DNA of 64,000 nt. Origin: Jiangella sp. DSM 45060 (lineage in GTDB: Bacteria > Actinomycetota > Actinomycetes > Jiangellales > Jiangellaceae). Under the pieces are notes generated by a model that did no database searches, was not told the origin of the DNA, and saw nothing but the letters and a program-made list of their open reading frames with translations. The DNA is taken from positions 6,096,622-6,160,621 of the forward strand of contig NZ_LT629771.1 of assembly GCF_900105175.1 (NCBI RefSeq). Reading direction: 5' to 3'. Shown here piece after piece: positions 36,184 through 44,612 of this stretch (the stretch's first letter is position 1; the number at the start of each line of letters is the position of its first letter). Position numbers and translations under genes: made by a program.

Positions 36184-36331
36184 GGCGCTCACCTCCCCGT
36201 CGAGTAGCAGGGCAGCCTTCGGCACCGCGTCGTCGCACACCGCGCGACCCCTCCTCTCGCAGCGCCGCGCACGCCTGAATCGGAGTGCGGCGAAACGCCC
36301 CATATGCGCTCTCATTGTTGCCGACGCTCCA

Positions 36332-36361
36332 GCGACAGAACGTCCCACTTTCAGTTACTAT
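36332..36361 (+). promoter_or_regulatory. Possible promoter of the diguanylate cyclase gene
   Basis: GCGACA (-35-like) at 36332-36337, an 18-bp spacer and TACTAT (-10) at 36356-36361, 46 nt before the GTG at 36407. The divergent micro-ORF array begins 148 bp to the left. Confidence 0.4.
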
Positions 36362-36406
36362 GTGCCCACTCTGCGGGACCCCAGCGAACTGCGCAGGTGA
36401 GAGCGA

Positions 36407-37771
36407 GTGCACGGCATGATTCGGCGAACTCGGAGCTGGTTCGTCGGCTGGGCGCTCTGGCAGGCGCCGCCGCCTGTGCGCGTGCTCGTCGTGCTGGCGT
36501 GCACGGTCGCCGCCGGCACGAGCATCGCGACCGCGTTCCCGTTCCCGATCACCGGTTCCGACGTCGCCCGGTTCAGCGTGCTGGCGGTCTGTGCCGTGGT
36601 CTCGGTCGAACTCACCCGGCACATCGAACGTCGCCGGGTCTACGGCCACAGCAGTTCGGTCGCCTACATCGACACGAAGGCGGTCTGGAGCTTCGCCGCC
36701 GTCATCGTCCTGCCGCCGGTGTTCGCCACGGCGATGGTCATCCTGACCTACCTGCTGACCTGGACCCGCGTTCAGCACGAGCGTTCGGGCGGTCTGGTCT
36801 ACCGCTGGTTGTTCTCGGGCGCGACGGTGCTGTGCGGCACCCAGGCCGCGGTCGCCGTCCTGGCCCTCGGCATGCACGACTACCCCGGCGCGCCGGCCAC
36901 GTCCGGGCTGGCCGGGCTCTCCGACCTCGGCGTCATCACACTCGCCGCGGTGCTGCGATGGGCCATCAACGTCGCCCTCGTGATGGTGGCGATCGCCCTC
37001 AGCAAGCCGAACATCGAGGTGCGCGAGCTGTTCTCGAACTTCGGTGAGCAGATGCTCGAGGCCGGTGCGATGGGCCTCGGGCTGGTCGCCGCCACGGTAG
37101 TCGTGACCAACCCGTTCGTCATGCCGGGCATCGTCGTCGCCATCGTCGCGCTGCACCGCGGCATCCTGGTCAACCAGTACCAGCAGGCGTCGCGCACCGA
37201 TGCGAAGACCGGGCTGTCGACCGCCGGGTGGTGGCACGACTTCGCCGACCAGGCGCTCGTCCGGGCCCGCGACCACGGCGCGACCCTGGGTCTGCTGATC
37301 GTCGACCTCGACCACTTCAAGCGGCTCAACGACACGTTCGGGCACCCGCACGGCGACCGCGTGCTCAAGGCGGTGGCGGAAGAGCTGATCGCGGAGATCC
37401 GCAACGAGGACGCCTGCGGCCGGTGGGGCGGCGAGGAGTTCGTCGTGGTGCTGCCCGACGTCGGCGACCACCGCAACCTGTACAACGTGGCGCAGCGCAT
37501 CCGACGGCGCATCGAGTCCGTCGCTGTCGAGCCGCCGGCGCACCTCGCCGACGCCGGCGACCCCGCGTTCACGGCGTCGGTCGGTGGCGCCATCTACCCG
37601 TCGCCGGGCGTCGGCAACCTCGACGAACTGCTGCTGGCCGCCGACACCGCGCTCTACGCGGCCAAGAACGGCGGCCGCAACACGGTCCGGCTCAGCGAGC
37701 TCGACCTCCCGGCCGCCCCGGTCCGGCCGACCCTCTCGCCGTCGGCGGAACCGCCGTCGTCGGCCGGCTGA
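36407..37771 (+). CDS. Membrane-bound diguanylate cyclase (GGDEF)
   Basis: A 454-residue protein. An integral membrane sensor with about six helices (residues ~24-255) precedes a GGDEF domain (~260-435) with the active site GGEEF at 341-345, LIVDLDHFKRLND metal-binding loop and inhibitory site R332-N-E-D335. It should make c-di-GMP in response to an unidentified membrane or envelope signal. The start is the GTG at 36407 with AGGTGAG 5 nt upstream. It is divergent from the micro-ORF array and lies 8 kb from bldD and the GGDEF-EAL gene. Confidence 0.9.
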   Translation: MHGMIRRTRSWFVGWALWQAPPPVRVLVVLACTVAAGTSIATAFPFPITGSDVARFSVLAVCAVVSVELTRHIERRRVYGHSSSVAYIDTKAVWSFAAVIVLPPVFATAMVILTYLLTWTRVQHERSGGLVYRWLFSGATVLCGTQAAVAVLALGMHDYPGAPATSGLAGLSDLGVITLAAVLRWAINVALVMVAIALSKPNIEVRELFSNFGEQMLEAGAMGLGLVAATVVVTNPFVMPGIVVAIVALHRGILVNQYQQASRTDAKTGLSTAGWWHDFADQALVRARDHGATLGLLIVDLDHFKRLNDTFGHPHGDRVLKAVAEELIAEIRNEDACGRWGGEEFVVVLPDVGDHRNLYNVAQRIRRRIESVAVEPPAHLADAGDPAFTASVGGAIYPSPGVGNLDELLLAADTALYAAKNGGRNTVRLSELDLPAAPVRPTLSPSAEPPSSAG

Positions 37772-37813
37772 CCCGCGGGCGGGCCGCCGGCGCCGTTCCG
37801 GAATGATGGGCCG

Positions 37814-38836
37814 ATGCGCGCATTCATCGGGGCCGCCACCTCGGGTGGCCAGGGCCGGCCAGCAGCAGGCATCACCGTCGCCGACATCGAGAAGGGCGTG
37901 GTGACGCCGGTCGGCGAGCCGGCCCTCCACGGCGTCGGCAATCCCATGTACCTGGCGTTGTCGGACGACGGCCGGGTGCTCTACGCGATCCACGAGGTCG
38001 ACGACGGCGCGGTCAGCGCGTGGGCGGTCGGCGATGGCGCACCGCGGCCGCTGGGCGAGCCGCGGTCCACGGGCGGCAACGGGCCGTGCCACCTCTCGGT
38101 GCACCCGAGCGGACGGTACCTGCTCACCGCCGACTACGGGTCCGGCTCGCTGAGCGTGCACCCCATCGGCGCCGACGGCTCGCTGGGCGACGCCACGCAC
38201 GTCGTCCGGCACGAGGGCGGCGGACCCGACCCGGAGCGGCAGAACGGCCCGCACGCGCACATGATCGTCACCGACCCCGAGCGCGGCCACGTCCTGGCCG
38301 CCGACCTCGGCACCGACACCGTCTACCGCTACGCCCTCGACGACGCGACCGGCCGGCTGTCGCTGGTGGACGAGATCACGCTCGCGCCCGGCGCCGGGCC
38401 CCGTCACCTCGTCATCCGCGGCCGGTACGCGTACGTCGTCACCGAGCTGGCCTCCACGGTCACGGTCGTCGACCTGACGACGGCCGAGGTCGTCGCCGAC
38501 GTCTCGACGCACGTCGACGACGGCCGCGGGGCGAGCTACCCGTCGGCCATCCGGATCGGCGCCGACGGCCGGTTCCTGTACGTGGCGAACCGCTTCGTCG
38601 ACGACATCGCCGTGCTGTCCGTCGACGGGCCGGACGTCGCGCTGGTCGCGACCGTGCCCTGCGGCGGCGGCCACCCGCGCGACCTCGAGCTGGACCCGTC
38701 CGGCGAGTACCTGTACGTCGCCAACCAGTTCACCGACCAGCTGGTGTCGTTCCGCATCGACCGGCAGACCGGCCGGCCCGAGCCCACGGGGGACGTGCTC
38801 AGCACGCCGAGCCCGGCCAGCATCCTGTTCGGCTGA
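37814..38836 (+). CDS. pgl: 6-phosphogluconolactonase-type seven-bladed lactonase
   Basis: A 340-residue beta-propeller of the Pgl/YbhE lactonase family, with repeated blades such as GNGPCHLSVHPSGRYLLTADYGSGS, QNGPHAHMIVTD and GGGHPRDLELDPSGEYLYVANQ. These carry the conserved His/Arg cluster of the active site. The family hydrolyses 6-phosphogluconolactone in the pentose phosphate pathway, although some members act on other lactones. No other pentose phosphate gene is adjacent. An AATGAT 6 nt before the ATG suggests leaderless transcription. Confidence 0.85.
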   Translation: MRAFIGAATSGGQGRPAAGITVADIEKGVVTPVGEPALHGVGNPMYLALSDDGRVLYAIHEVDDGAVSAWAVGDGAPRPLGEPRSTGGNGPCHLSVHPSGRYLLTADYGSGSLSVHPIGADGSLGDATHVVRHEGGGPDPERQNGPHAHMIVTDPERGHVLAADLGTDTVYRYALDDATGRLSLVDEITLAPGAGPRHLVIRGRYAYVVTELASTVTVVDLTTAEVVADVSTHVDDGRGASYPSAIRIGADGRFLYVANRFVDDIAVLSVDGPDVALVATVPCGGGHPRDLELDPSGEYLYVANQFTDQLVSFRIDRQTGRPEPTGDVLSTPSPASILFG

Positions 38837-38853
38837 CCGGGCCGGCCACTGGG

Positions 38854-40293
38854 TCAGGACCGGGTGCGCTGCCGGCGCGCCCGGCGGGCGCCCGGCCGTC
38901 CCGGCACGGTGTCGTGCATGGCGGCCGGGCGGTGCGCCCCGCCCGGGGTGAGGCGGCGACGGCCGCGGCGACCGGCCGCGGCCGGCTCGGGCACGTGCGC
39001 CTCGACCACCGCCGGCGGCGGGGTCTCGCCGGTGATCGGCGGGTCGGGCTCGAGACCGGAGATCTGCTTGGGCCGCGCGACCAGGAACATCGCGCCGACG
39101 GCGAGCACCGACATCGCGAACATGACGCCCGCCATGGGCACCGCCGAGCCGGTGCCGAACGCCCCGACCAGCGGCGCGCTGACCGCGCCGACGACGAAGT
39201 TCATGGCGCCCAGCAGCGCGGCCGCCGTGCCCGCCGAGCGGCTGTGCCCGGCCAGCGCCAGCACCGGGATGTTCGGCATGGTGAAGCCGACCGTGGTGAG
39301 GATGACGAACAGCGGCACCGCGATGCCGTAGATGCCCAGCAGCCCGGTGGCCGCGAACAGCACCATGAGCGCGGCAGCCACCGAGGCGGCGACCAGTGCG
39401 CCGGCCAGGATCCACTGTGGCCGCACCCGGCGCACCAGCCGCGCGTTGAGCTGCGTCGCCGCGATGAGCCCGAGCGAGTTGACGCCGAAGAGGATGCCGT
39501 AGGCCTGCTCGGACAACCCGAACACGTCCTGGAACACGAACGACGAGCCGGAGATGTAGCCGAACAGCGCGGCCATCATCAGCCCGCCGGTCAGCATGAG
39601 GCCCACGAACGTGCGCTCGCGCAGGATCGAGCCATACGTGCGCAGGGTGTCGGCGACCCCGCCGGAGCGGCGACGCTCCTCGGGCAGCGTCTCCTGCAGC
39701 CCGAACAGGACGACGGCGACCAGCCCGAGGCCGAGGGCGGCCAGCACCCAGAAGACGCCGCGCCAGTCGGTGAACTGCAGCATCTGGCCGCCCAGCGTCG
39801 GCGCCAGCACCGGTGCGACGCCGGTGACCAGCATCAGCCGCGACAGCAGCCGGATGGCGGGCATGCCGGTGTAGAGGTCGCGGACCACGGCCATGGACAC
39901 GACGGCACCGGCCGCGGCGGCCATGCCCTGCAGGACGCGGAAGACCCCGAGCACCTCGATGGTGGGCGCGACGGCGCACAGCAGCGACGCCACGACGTGC
40001 ATCAGCGTGGCGGCGATGAGCGGACGGCGGCGGCCGACGGCGTCGGACCACGGGCCGAGGATGAGCTGGCCGACGGCGAAGCCCAGCAGCGTGCCGGTGA
40101 GGGTCAGCTGGACCTGGGCCTCGGTGGCGCCGAGGTCGCCCGCGATGTCGGGGAACGCGGGCAGGTAGAGATCGATGGTCAGCGGTCCGAGTGCGGTGAG
40201 CGCGCCGAGCACGAGGATCCGGCGGATCATCGTGCTGCGGGACAGGCCGGTGACGCCGTCGGCGTCCGGCACGGCGCGAGTGCGCGCAGGCAA
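38854..40293 (-). CDS. Multidrug MFS exporter, Bcr/CflA type
   Basis: A 479-residue 12-helix exporter of the Bcr/CflA (DHA1) subfamily. Visible are GPLTIDLYLPAFPDIAGDLGATEAQVQLTLTGTLLGFAVGQLILGPWSDAVGRRRPL and the motif C-like GVAPVLAPTLGG in helix 5. The C-terminus has a long basic extension (GRRGRRRLTPGG and beyond). The start is uncertain: TTG at 40293 has GAAGAGG upstream, while the ATG at 40229 begins at the first helix. Family members expel bicyclomycin, chloramphenicol and similar compounds. Confidence 0.85.
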   Translation of the reverse strand: MPARTRAVPDADGVTGLSRSTMIRRILVLGALTALGPLTIDLYLPAFPDIAGDLGATEAQVQLTLTGTLLGFAVGQLILGPWSDAVGRRRPLIAATLMHVVASLLCAVAPTIEVLGVFRVLQGMAAAAGAVVSMAVVRDLYTGMPAIRLLSRLMLVTGVAPVLAPTLGGQMLQFTDWRGVFWVLAALGLGLVAVVLFGLQETLPEERRRSGGVADTLRTYGSILRERTFVGLMLTGGLMMAALFGYISGSSFVFQDVFGLSEQAYGILFGVNSLGLIAATQLNARLVRRVRPQWILAGALVAASVAAALMVLFAATGLLGIYGIAVPLFVILTTVGFTMPNIPVLALAGHSRSAGTAAALLGAMNFVVGAVSAPLVGAFGTGSAVPMAGVMFAMSVLAVGAMFLVARPKQISGLEPDPPITGETPPPAVVEAHVPEPAAAGRRGRRRLTPGGAHRPAAMHDTVPGRPGARRARRQRTRS

Positions 40294-40438
40294 GGGCGGC
40301 CTCTTCCAGAGGTAGTACGTGAAGGGAGCAAGCGGCGCGCGACTGCTGCGGCGCGAAACACCGACATGCTCAACTGTGCCAGAGGCGCCTAACATTCCGA
40401 CAGGGAGTTTCGTGTGACGCGGCGTACAGCCGCCCGCG

Positions 40439-41476
40439 TCAGCGCAGTAGCGGCGCGACCGCCTTCCAGCCCGGGTCGGGCCGGCTCTGCACCGCGGCGG
40501 TGCCGTGCGTCCACTGCTGCAGCACCGCGCCCACCGGCGCGGGGTCGACCTCGAGGCCGTCGACGTAGAGGTGCACGACGACCTTGCCCTCGCCGGTGAC
40601 GCGGCCGACATGGACGACCTGCGGGCCCTCGCCGCCCAGCTCCGCGATGACCTGCTGGACCAGCCGCTCGGCGTCGTCGAGCAGGGAGTCGTCCGGCGGC
40701 ATGCCGTCGGACCCGGGCGCGTAGTCGAGCACGAGCGCGACGTGGGTGTCGGCCAGCGGCCGCTCGACGCGGTCCAGCGGGCGGCGCACCAGCGCGACGA
40801 TCGGGCCCTTGCGCCCGCTGCCGCGCAGCAGCGCCCAGACGTCGTCGGACGGGCGCAGCTGGTCGACCACCGTACCCAGCATCGACACCGGGATGGCGTC
40901 GAGCGGCGGGTCGGCGGCGACCTCGACCTCGCCGATCCAACGCTCCGCCTCGTCCTCGCCCAGGGCGGCGTCGAGGCCGTGGAAGGCGACGGAGAGCCGG
41001 TGCTCCTTGTCCAGCAGCGGGAACAGCGGGTGATGGATGACGACGTCCAGCCGGCTGCGCTGCGGGTCGACGCGGGTGCCGGCCACCAGCTCGCGCAGCT
41101 CGATGTCGTAGTCGTCGACCTTCATGACGACGGAGTCGAACAGGGCGGGGTCGGCGCGGCGCACCGGCGCGAACTCGACCTCGGGGTCGTCGGGCGCGGC
41201 CAGCATCCAGCGCTCGGCCAGCCCGCGCAGCTCGGCCTTGCCGCCGCTGGACACCACCAGCATGAACCGCTTCGCCGCGCTCGGCGAGACCTCCCAGTTC
41301 AGCGACGGGTCGATGGCGGCGACCGGCGGGCGCAGCAGCTCGATGAGGTCGTCGGAGCGCTTCTCCTCGAACGCCGCGAGGACGTCGTCGCGGTGCTCGC
41401 TCCACCACGCCCAGAACCGGGCGATCGCGGGCCGGGGGTCGTCGGTCACCCTGGTCTTGCGGCGGAAGATCGCCAT
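40439..41476 (-). CDS. Conserved hypothetical protein, DUF695-like
   Basis: A 345-residue acidic cytoplasmic protein with no signal or membrane segment. The N-terminal FWAWWSEHRDDVLAAFEEK and the later HHPLFPLL segment resemble the DUF695 family, but I cannot assign it with certainty. The C-terminus ends with a two-strand region (VVHVGRVTGEGKVVVHLYVDGLEV). It is a single gene between an MFS exporter and a divergent SPW-repeat protein. Function unknown. Confidence 0.6.
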   Translation of the reverse strand: MAIFRRKTRVTDDPRPAIARFWAWWSEHRDDVLAAFEEKRSDDLIELLRPPVAAIDPSLNWEVSPSAAKRFMLVVSSGGKAELRGLAERWMLAAPDDPEVEFAPVRRADPALFDSVVMKVDDYDIELRELVAGTRVDPQRSRLDVVIHHPLFPLLDKEHRLSVAFHGLDAALGEDEAERWIGEVEVAADPPLDAIPVSMLGTVVDQLRPSDDVWALLRGSGRKGPIVALVRRPLDRVERPLADTHVALVLDYAPGSDGMPPDDSLLDDAERLVQQVIAELGGEGPQVVHVGRVTGEGKVVVHLYVDGLEVDPAPVGAVLQQWTHGTAAVQSRPDPGWKAVAPLLR

Positions 41477-41586
41477 TTGGAGCTCGTCTCTTACGGCGGC
41501 GGCTGATCGCTTCGACGATCAAGGGTCGAGAGGAGCATCATAAGAGTGCGGGATCGACCCGGTGTCCTCCGAAGGAGGTGGGGGTC

Positions 41587-42015
41587 ATGACCATGCCGAC
41601 TCCCGACATCGAACAACACCCCGACGTCGCCGCCATGAGGCACAGGTACGACCAGCTCGCCGAGACCCCCGTCGCGCAGTCCGCCGACGGCCTCACGTTC
41701 CTGGCCGGCCTCTACGTCGCGATGTCGCCATGGGTGATCGGATTCTCCGACCACTCCGCGCTCACCATGGCCAACCTGTTCACCGGCATCGCCGCCGCCC
41801 TGCTGGCAGCCGGGTTCGTGGCCTCCTACGGCCGCTTCCACGGCATGGCCTGGGTCGCGCCCATCCTCGGCGCCTGGGCCATCGTGGCGCCCTGGGCCGT
41901 CGAGGGGCCGACGCCGGAGAACTCCGCCATCGTGAGCAACATCATCGCCGGCGCCGTCATCGTGTTGTGCGCCCTCGCCATGATGTCCGGCGGCATGCGC
42001 CGGACGCGCACCTGA
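41587..42015 (+). CDS. SPW-repeat membrane protein
   Basis: A 142-residue protein with four hydrophobic helices and two SPW-type repeats: FLAGLYVAMSPWVIGF and the second copy ILGAWAIVAPWAV. The family is widespread in soil bacteria, is often stress-induced, and has no known biochemical role. The ATG at 41587 is chosen because a full anti-16S match AAGGAGGTG lies 8 nt upstream; a GTG at 41578 overlaps that site. Confidence 0.82.
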   Translation: MTMPTPDIEQHPDVAAMRHRYDQLAETPVAQSADGLTFLAGLYVAMSPWVIGFSDHSALTMANLFTGIAAALLAAGFVASYGRFHGMAWVAPILGAWAIVAPWAVEGPTPENSAIVSNIIAGAVIVLCALAMMSGGMRRTRT

Positions 42016-42094
42016 ACAACGGGCCTCCGGGCGGCGGCGCTCCTTCCCCGATCCCGTGCGCCGCCGCCCGGACCTGGTCCACGATGATGGACCC

Positions 42095-42697
42095 ATGGAG
42101 TTCGCCGACGTCGTCGTCCGTCGCCGCATGGTCCGCAACTACACCGACGAGCCGGTCGACCCCGCCGTCGTCGACCGCGTCCTCACCCACGCGCTGCACG
42201 CGCCGAGCGCCGGGTTCAGCCAGGGCTGGGCGTTCCTGCGCCTCGACTCCCCCGCCGACGTCGCCCGGTTCTGGGACGCGGCCACGCCGCCCGGCGACGG
42301 CTCCGACGCGTGGTCGGCCGGGCTGCGCCGAGCACCCGTGCTGATCGTGCCGCTGTCGTCGAAGGCGGCCTACCTCGACCGGTACGCGGAGCCGGACAAG
42401 GGCTGGACCGACCGCGACGAGGCGCGCTGGACGGCGCCGTACTGGGACATCGACACCGGCATGGCCAGCCTGCTCATGCTCCTGACCGTCGTCGACGAGG
42501 GCCTGGGCGCCTGCTTCTTCGGCATCCCCGCCGAGCGCGTCGACGCGTTCCGCGCGGCCTTCGGCGTCCCGGCCGACTACAAGCCGATCGGCGTCGTCAG
42601 CATCGGCCACCGCGCGCCCGACCGCCGTTCGCCGTCGCTGCGCCGCGGCCGCCGCGACCTCGACGCCGTGGTGCACCGAGGCCGCTGGTCGGCCTGA
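42095..42697 (+). CDS. Nitroreductase-family flavoprotein
   Basis: A 200-residue FMN-dependent nitroreductase. The N-terminal VVVRRRMVRNYTDEPVD and HAPSAGFSQGWAFL (FMN-binding Ser) are typical, as are the LLMLLTVVDEGLGACFFGIP helix and the GVVSIGH segment. The family reduces nitro groups, quinones or enones; the substrate is unknown. A GATGAT 6 nt before the ATG fits a leaderless transcript. Convergent with the SRPBCC gene, 2 bp apart. Confidence 0.85.
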   Translation: MEFADVVVRRRMVRNYTDEPVDPAVVDRVLTHALHAPSAGFSQGWAFLRLDSPADVARFWDAATPPGDGSDAWSAGLRRAPVLIVPLSSKAAYLDRYAEPDKGWTDRDEARWTAPYWDIDTGMASLLMLLTVVDEGLGACFFGIPAERVDAFRAAFGVPADYKPIGVVSIGHRAPDRRSPSLRRGRRDLDAVVHRGRWSA

Positions 42698-42699
42698 CG

Positions 42700-43224
42700 T
42701 CACCCGCGCCCGGCCGCCGCCGCGTACGTCGCGGCCAGGCCGGCCCAGTCGGGTTCCAGCGCCGCGACATCGCCGCCGTCGAGGTGGACGCCGAGCGCGT
42801 CGAGCATGGCGTGCCAGCCCGTGCCGAAGTCGACGGCCGGCTCGGGGCGCAGCGGCCGGTGCAGGAGCACGAGGACGGTGCCGTCGCCGGACGCGGTGAG
42901 TTCCCAGCGCACCGTGGACTCGGGCTCGCCCGGCCACCGCCAGGTGTGCTCGAGCGCCACCAACGGCTCGACCGCGAGGACGACGCCGTCGGCCGTCCCC
43001 TCGTCGCCGAAGTCGTAGGTGACCGTGCCGCCTACGACCGCCTCGATGCGGACGCCGGGAACCCAGCGGTCCTGCTGGTCGGGGTCGACCAGTGCCTGCC
43101 AGACGCGCTCGGGGCGGTGCCGCAGCCGGCGTTCGAACCGCACCTGCCAGGCGCCGTCGTCGCCGACACCGAACGTGCCGCGGCGGTCGTCGGCGGGCGG
43201 AGGAGCGTCGGGAGCCGTCGTCAT
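42700..43224 (-). CDS. SRPBCC/AHSA1-domain protein
   Basis: A 174-residue START-like protein: VRFERRLRHRPERVWQALVDPDQQDRWVPG at the N-terminus and the GTGWHAMLDALGVHL C-terminal helix are typical of AHSA1/SRPBCC. These proteins bind hydrophobic ligands in a deep cavity. It is translationally coupled (ATGA) to an upstream ArsR regulator. This pair, ArsR plus AHSA1-like, is common in actinobacteria, and the regulator is assumed to control both genes. Confidence 0.88.
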   Translation of the reverse strand: MTTAPDAPPPADDRRGTFGVGDDGAWQVRFERRLRHRPERVWQALVDPDQQDRWVPGVRIEAVVGGTVTYDFGDEGTADGVVLAVEPLVALEHTWRWPGEPESTVRWELTASGDGTVLVLLHRPLRPEPAVDFGTGWHAMLDALGVHLDGGDVAALEPDWAGLAATYAAAAGRG

Positions 43225-43541
43225 GGGATGTCCTTCCATCGTTCGTCCAGATGTGCTTCGAAGGCGTCGAGCCGCGCCGCCCAGTTGTCCCGGGTGCGCT
43301 CCAGCCAGTCGTCGACCTCGGCCAGGCCACCGGGCCGCAGGCGGTACAGCCGGCGCTGCCCCTCGCCGCGCCAGTCGACCAGGCCGGCCTCGCGCAGCAC
43401 CCGCAGGTGCCGCGAGACGGCCGGCCGGCTGACGTCGAACTCCGCGGCCAGCTCGCCCGCGGTGTGCTCGCGACGCGTGACCAGCTCGAGCAGCCGCCGG
43501 CGGGTCGGGTCGGCCAGCGCCTCGAAGACGTCTGAGGTCAT
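43221..43541 (-). CDS. ArsR-family repressor
   Basis: A 106-residue ArsR regulator of the metal-independent, SRPBCC-linked type. The winged HTH is FEALADPTRRRLLELVTRREHTAGELAAEFDVSRPAVSRHLRVLREAGLVDWRGEGQRRLYRL, and there is no Cys metal site. The ATG at 43541 begins just before the conserved FEALADPTRR. Two GTAAC-N6-GTTAC dyads lie directly upstream, indicating autoregulation. Confidence 0.9.
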   Translation of the reverse strand: MTSDVFEALADPTRRRLLELVTRREHTAGELAAEFDVSRPAVSRHLRVLREAGLVDWRGEGQRRLYRLRPGGLAEVDDWLERTRDNWAARLDAFEAHLDERWKDIP

Positions 43542-43550
43542 GGTCCATTC

Positions 43551-43582
43551 GTAACACATAGGTTACGTAACTGCCAAGTTAC
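43551..43582. promoter_or_regulatory. Double ArsR operator, two GTAAC-N6-GTTAC dyads
   Basis: Identical dyads occupy 43551-43566 and 43567-43582, abutting exactly at a 16-bp period. The first begins 10 bp before the arsR start. Tandem dyads suggest cooperative binding. Confidence 0.75.
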
Positions 43583-43589
43583 CCAACGC

Positions 43590-44612
43590 TCAGACACCGC
43601 CGAAGCGACGCTCCAGCAGGGCGTTGAGCAGCGCCGCCGCGGTGCCGGCGTCGTCGACGGTGACGAGAGTGCGCACGCCGTCGGTCCGTTCGACCAGCAG
43701 CGCCTCGCCGCCGCGCAGCACGTACCCGCGGGTGCCCTTCAGCGGGCCGACGGCGGAGAGGCGGTAGCCCCAGCCGCCGAAGTCGCGGGCCGGGCGGACG
43801 GTGACGGTGCTGGCTCGCGCGATGCGGTCCAGCGACGTGTGCAGACGCGGCCGCCCGAACCGGCCGCGGACCGTGAGCCCGCGCTCGTCGACCGTCACCG
43901 TGATGGAGAACATCGCGGCCGCGAGGACGGCCAGCGCCACACCGATGCCGAGCACCCACCACTGCCGGGCCAGGACGCCGACGACCGCGGTGACGCCGAT
44001 GCCGGCGACGAGCACGACGGCGGGCAGGCCGCCGGTGGCGGCGGACCGGGTCCAGACCACCCGCTCACCAGCGCCGACGGCCAGCTGCGGCGCCTCGGTG
44101 GCGCCGGGCGGCAGCGGCCCGAGCGGCCGGCCGGGCGACGTCCAGCGCGGCGTCAGCGCCACGGCCAGCAGCGCGACGACGACACCGGCGGCCACCGCCA
44201 GCGCGATGACCGCCCCGGGCAGCTCGACGGAGGCAGCGTCGGCCGTCCCGCGCTGCCGCTCGGTCAACAGCACGACCAGCGCCGTGACGAACGCCGTCGT
44301 GCCGGCCGTGGTGGCGGCGACGACCCGGGTGACGGTGCCGTCGGCGCGGACCGCGATGACCAGCACGACCCCGATGACGGCGAACGCGGCGGCGAACCCC
44401 GCGATCAGCCAGGCCACCGTGGACACCGAGCTGAAGCCGTCCGCCGTCCCGTCGGCGCCCCAGTGGCTGGCGACCCGCGCCGGCAACTCGTCGCGCCAGC
44501 CCAGCACCAGCGCGGCGCCCACGGCGCCGATCGCGATCGGCAGGCCGGCCGCGGCCAGCAGCGCCCGTGTCAGCACGCCGCGGCCCGGGCCACCCGTCGT
44601 CTGCTCCGTCAT
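43590..44612 (-). CDS. DUF1648-type membrane protein
   Basis: A 340-residue protein with an N-terminal helix, the DUF1648 segment ELPARVASHWGADGTADGFSS, and about five more helices. A soluble PH-like C-terminal region (from ~250, TVDERGLTVRGRFGRPRLHTSLDRIARASTV) follows. It overlaps the YtrA-type GntR gene by 4 bp, the usual genetic partnership of DUF1648 proteins. Function unknown, probably envelope-stress related. Confidence 0.82.
   Translation of the reverse strand: MTEQTTGGPGRGVLTRALLAAAGLPIAIGAVGAALVLGWRDELPARVASHWGADGTADGFSSVSTVAWLIAGFAAAFAVIGVVLVIAVRADGTVTRVVAATTAGTTAFVTALVVLLTERQRGTADAASVELPGAVIALAVAAGVVVALLAVALTPRWTSPGRPLGPLPPGATEAPQLAVGAGERVVWTRSAATGGLPAVVLVAGIGVTAVVGVLARQWWVLGIGVALAVLAAAMFSITVTVDERGLTVRGRFGRPRLHTSLDRIARASTVTVRPARDFGGWGYRLSAVGPLKGTRGYVLRGGEALLVERTDGVRTLVTVDDAGTAAALLNALLERRFGGV

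Larger units (their letters stand above)
35961..36198 (-). repeat. Tandem array of four micro-ORFs with ribosome sites
   Basis: Four 27-bp blocks (GCC plus a 24-nt ATG-to-TGA frame) are spaced 72, 63 and 64 bp apart. The blocks are identical except for one synonymous CGT/CGC difference in unit 1. The spacers of units 1 and 2 are unrelated to each other, while those of units 3 and 4 are near-identical, indicating one recent duplication. The conserved block ends exactly at the start and stop codons, and every unit has a purine-rich ribosome site. Together these point to selection on translated peptides rather than on DNA structure. Confidence 0.8.

Noticed and set aside
36176-40051. Very long minus-strand open frame (about 1290 codons)
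   Set aside because: It runs antisense through the diguanylate cyclase, pgl and exporter genes. Its composition is typical of GC-rich antisense frames and no domains are recognisable.
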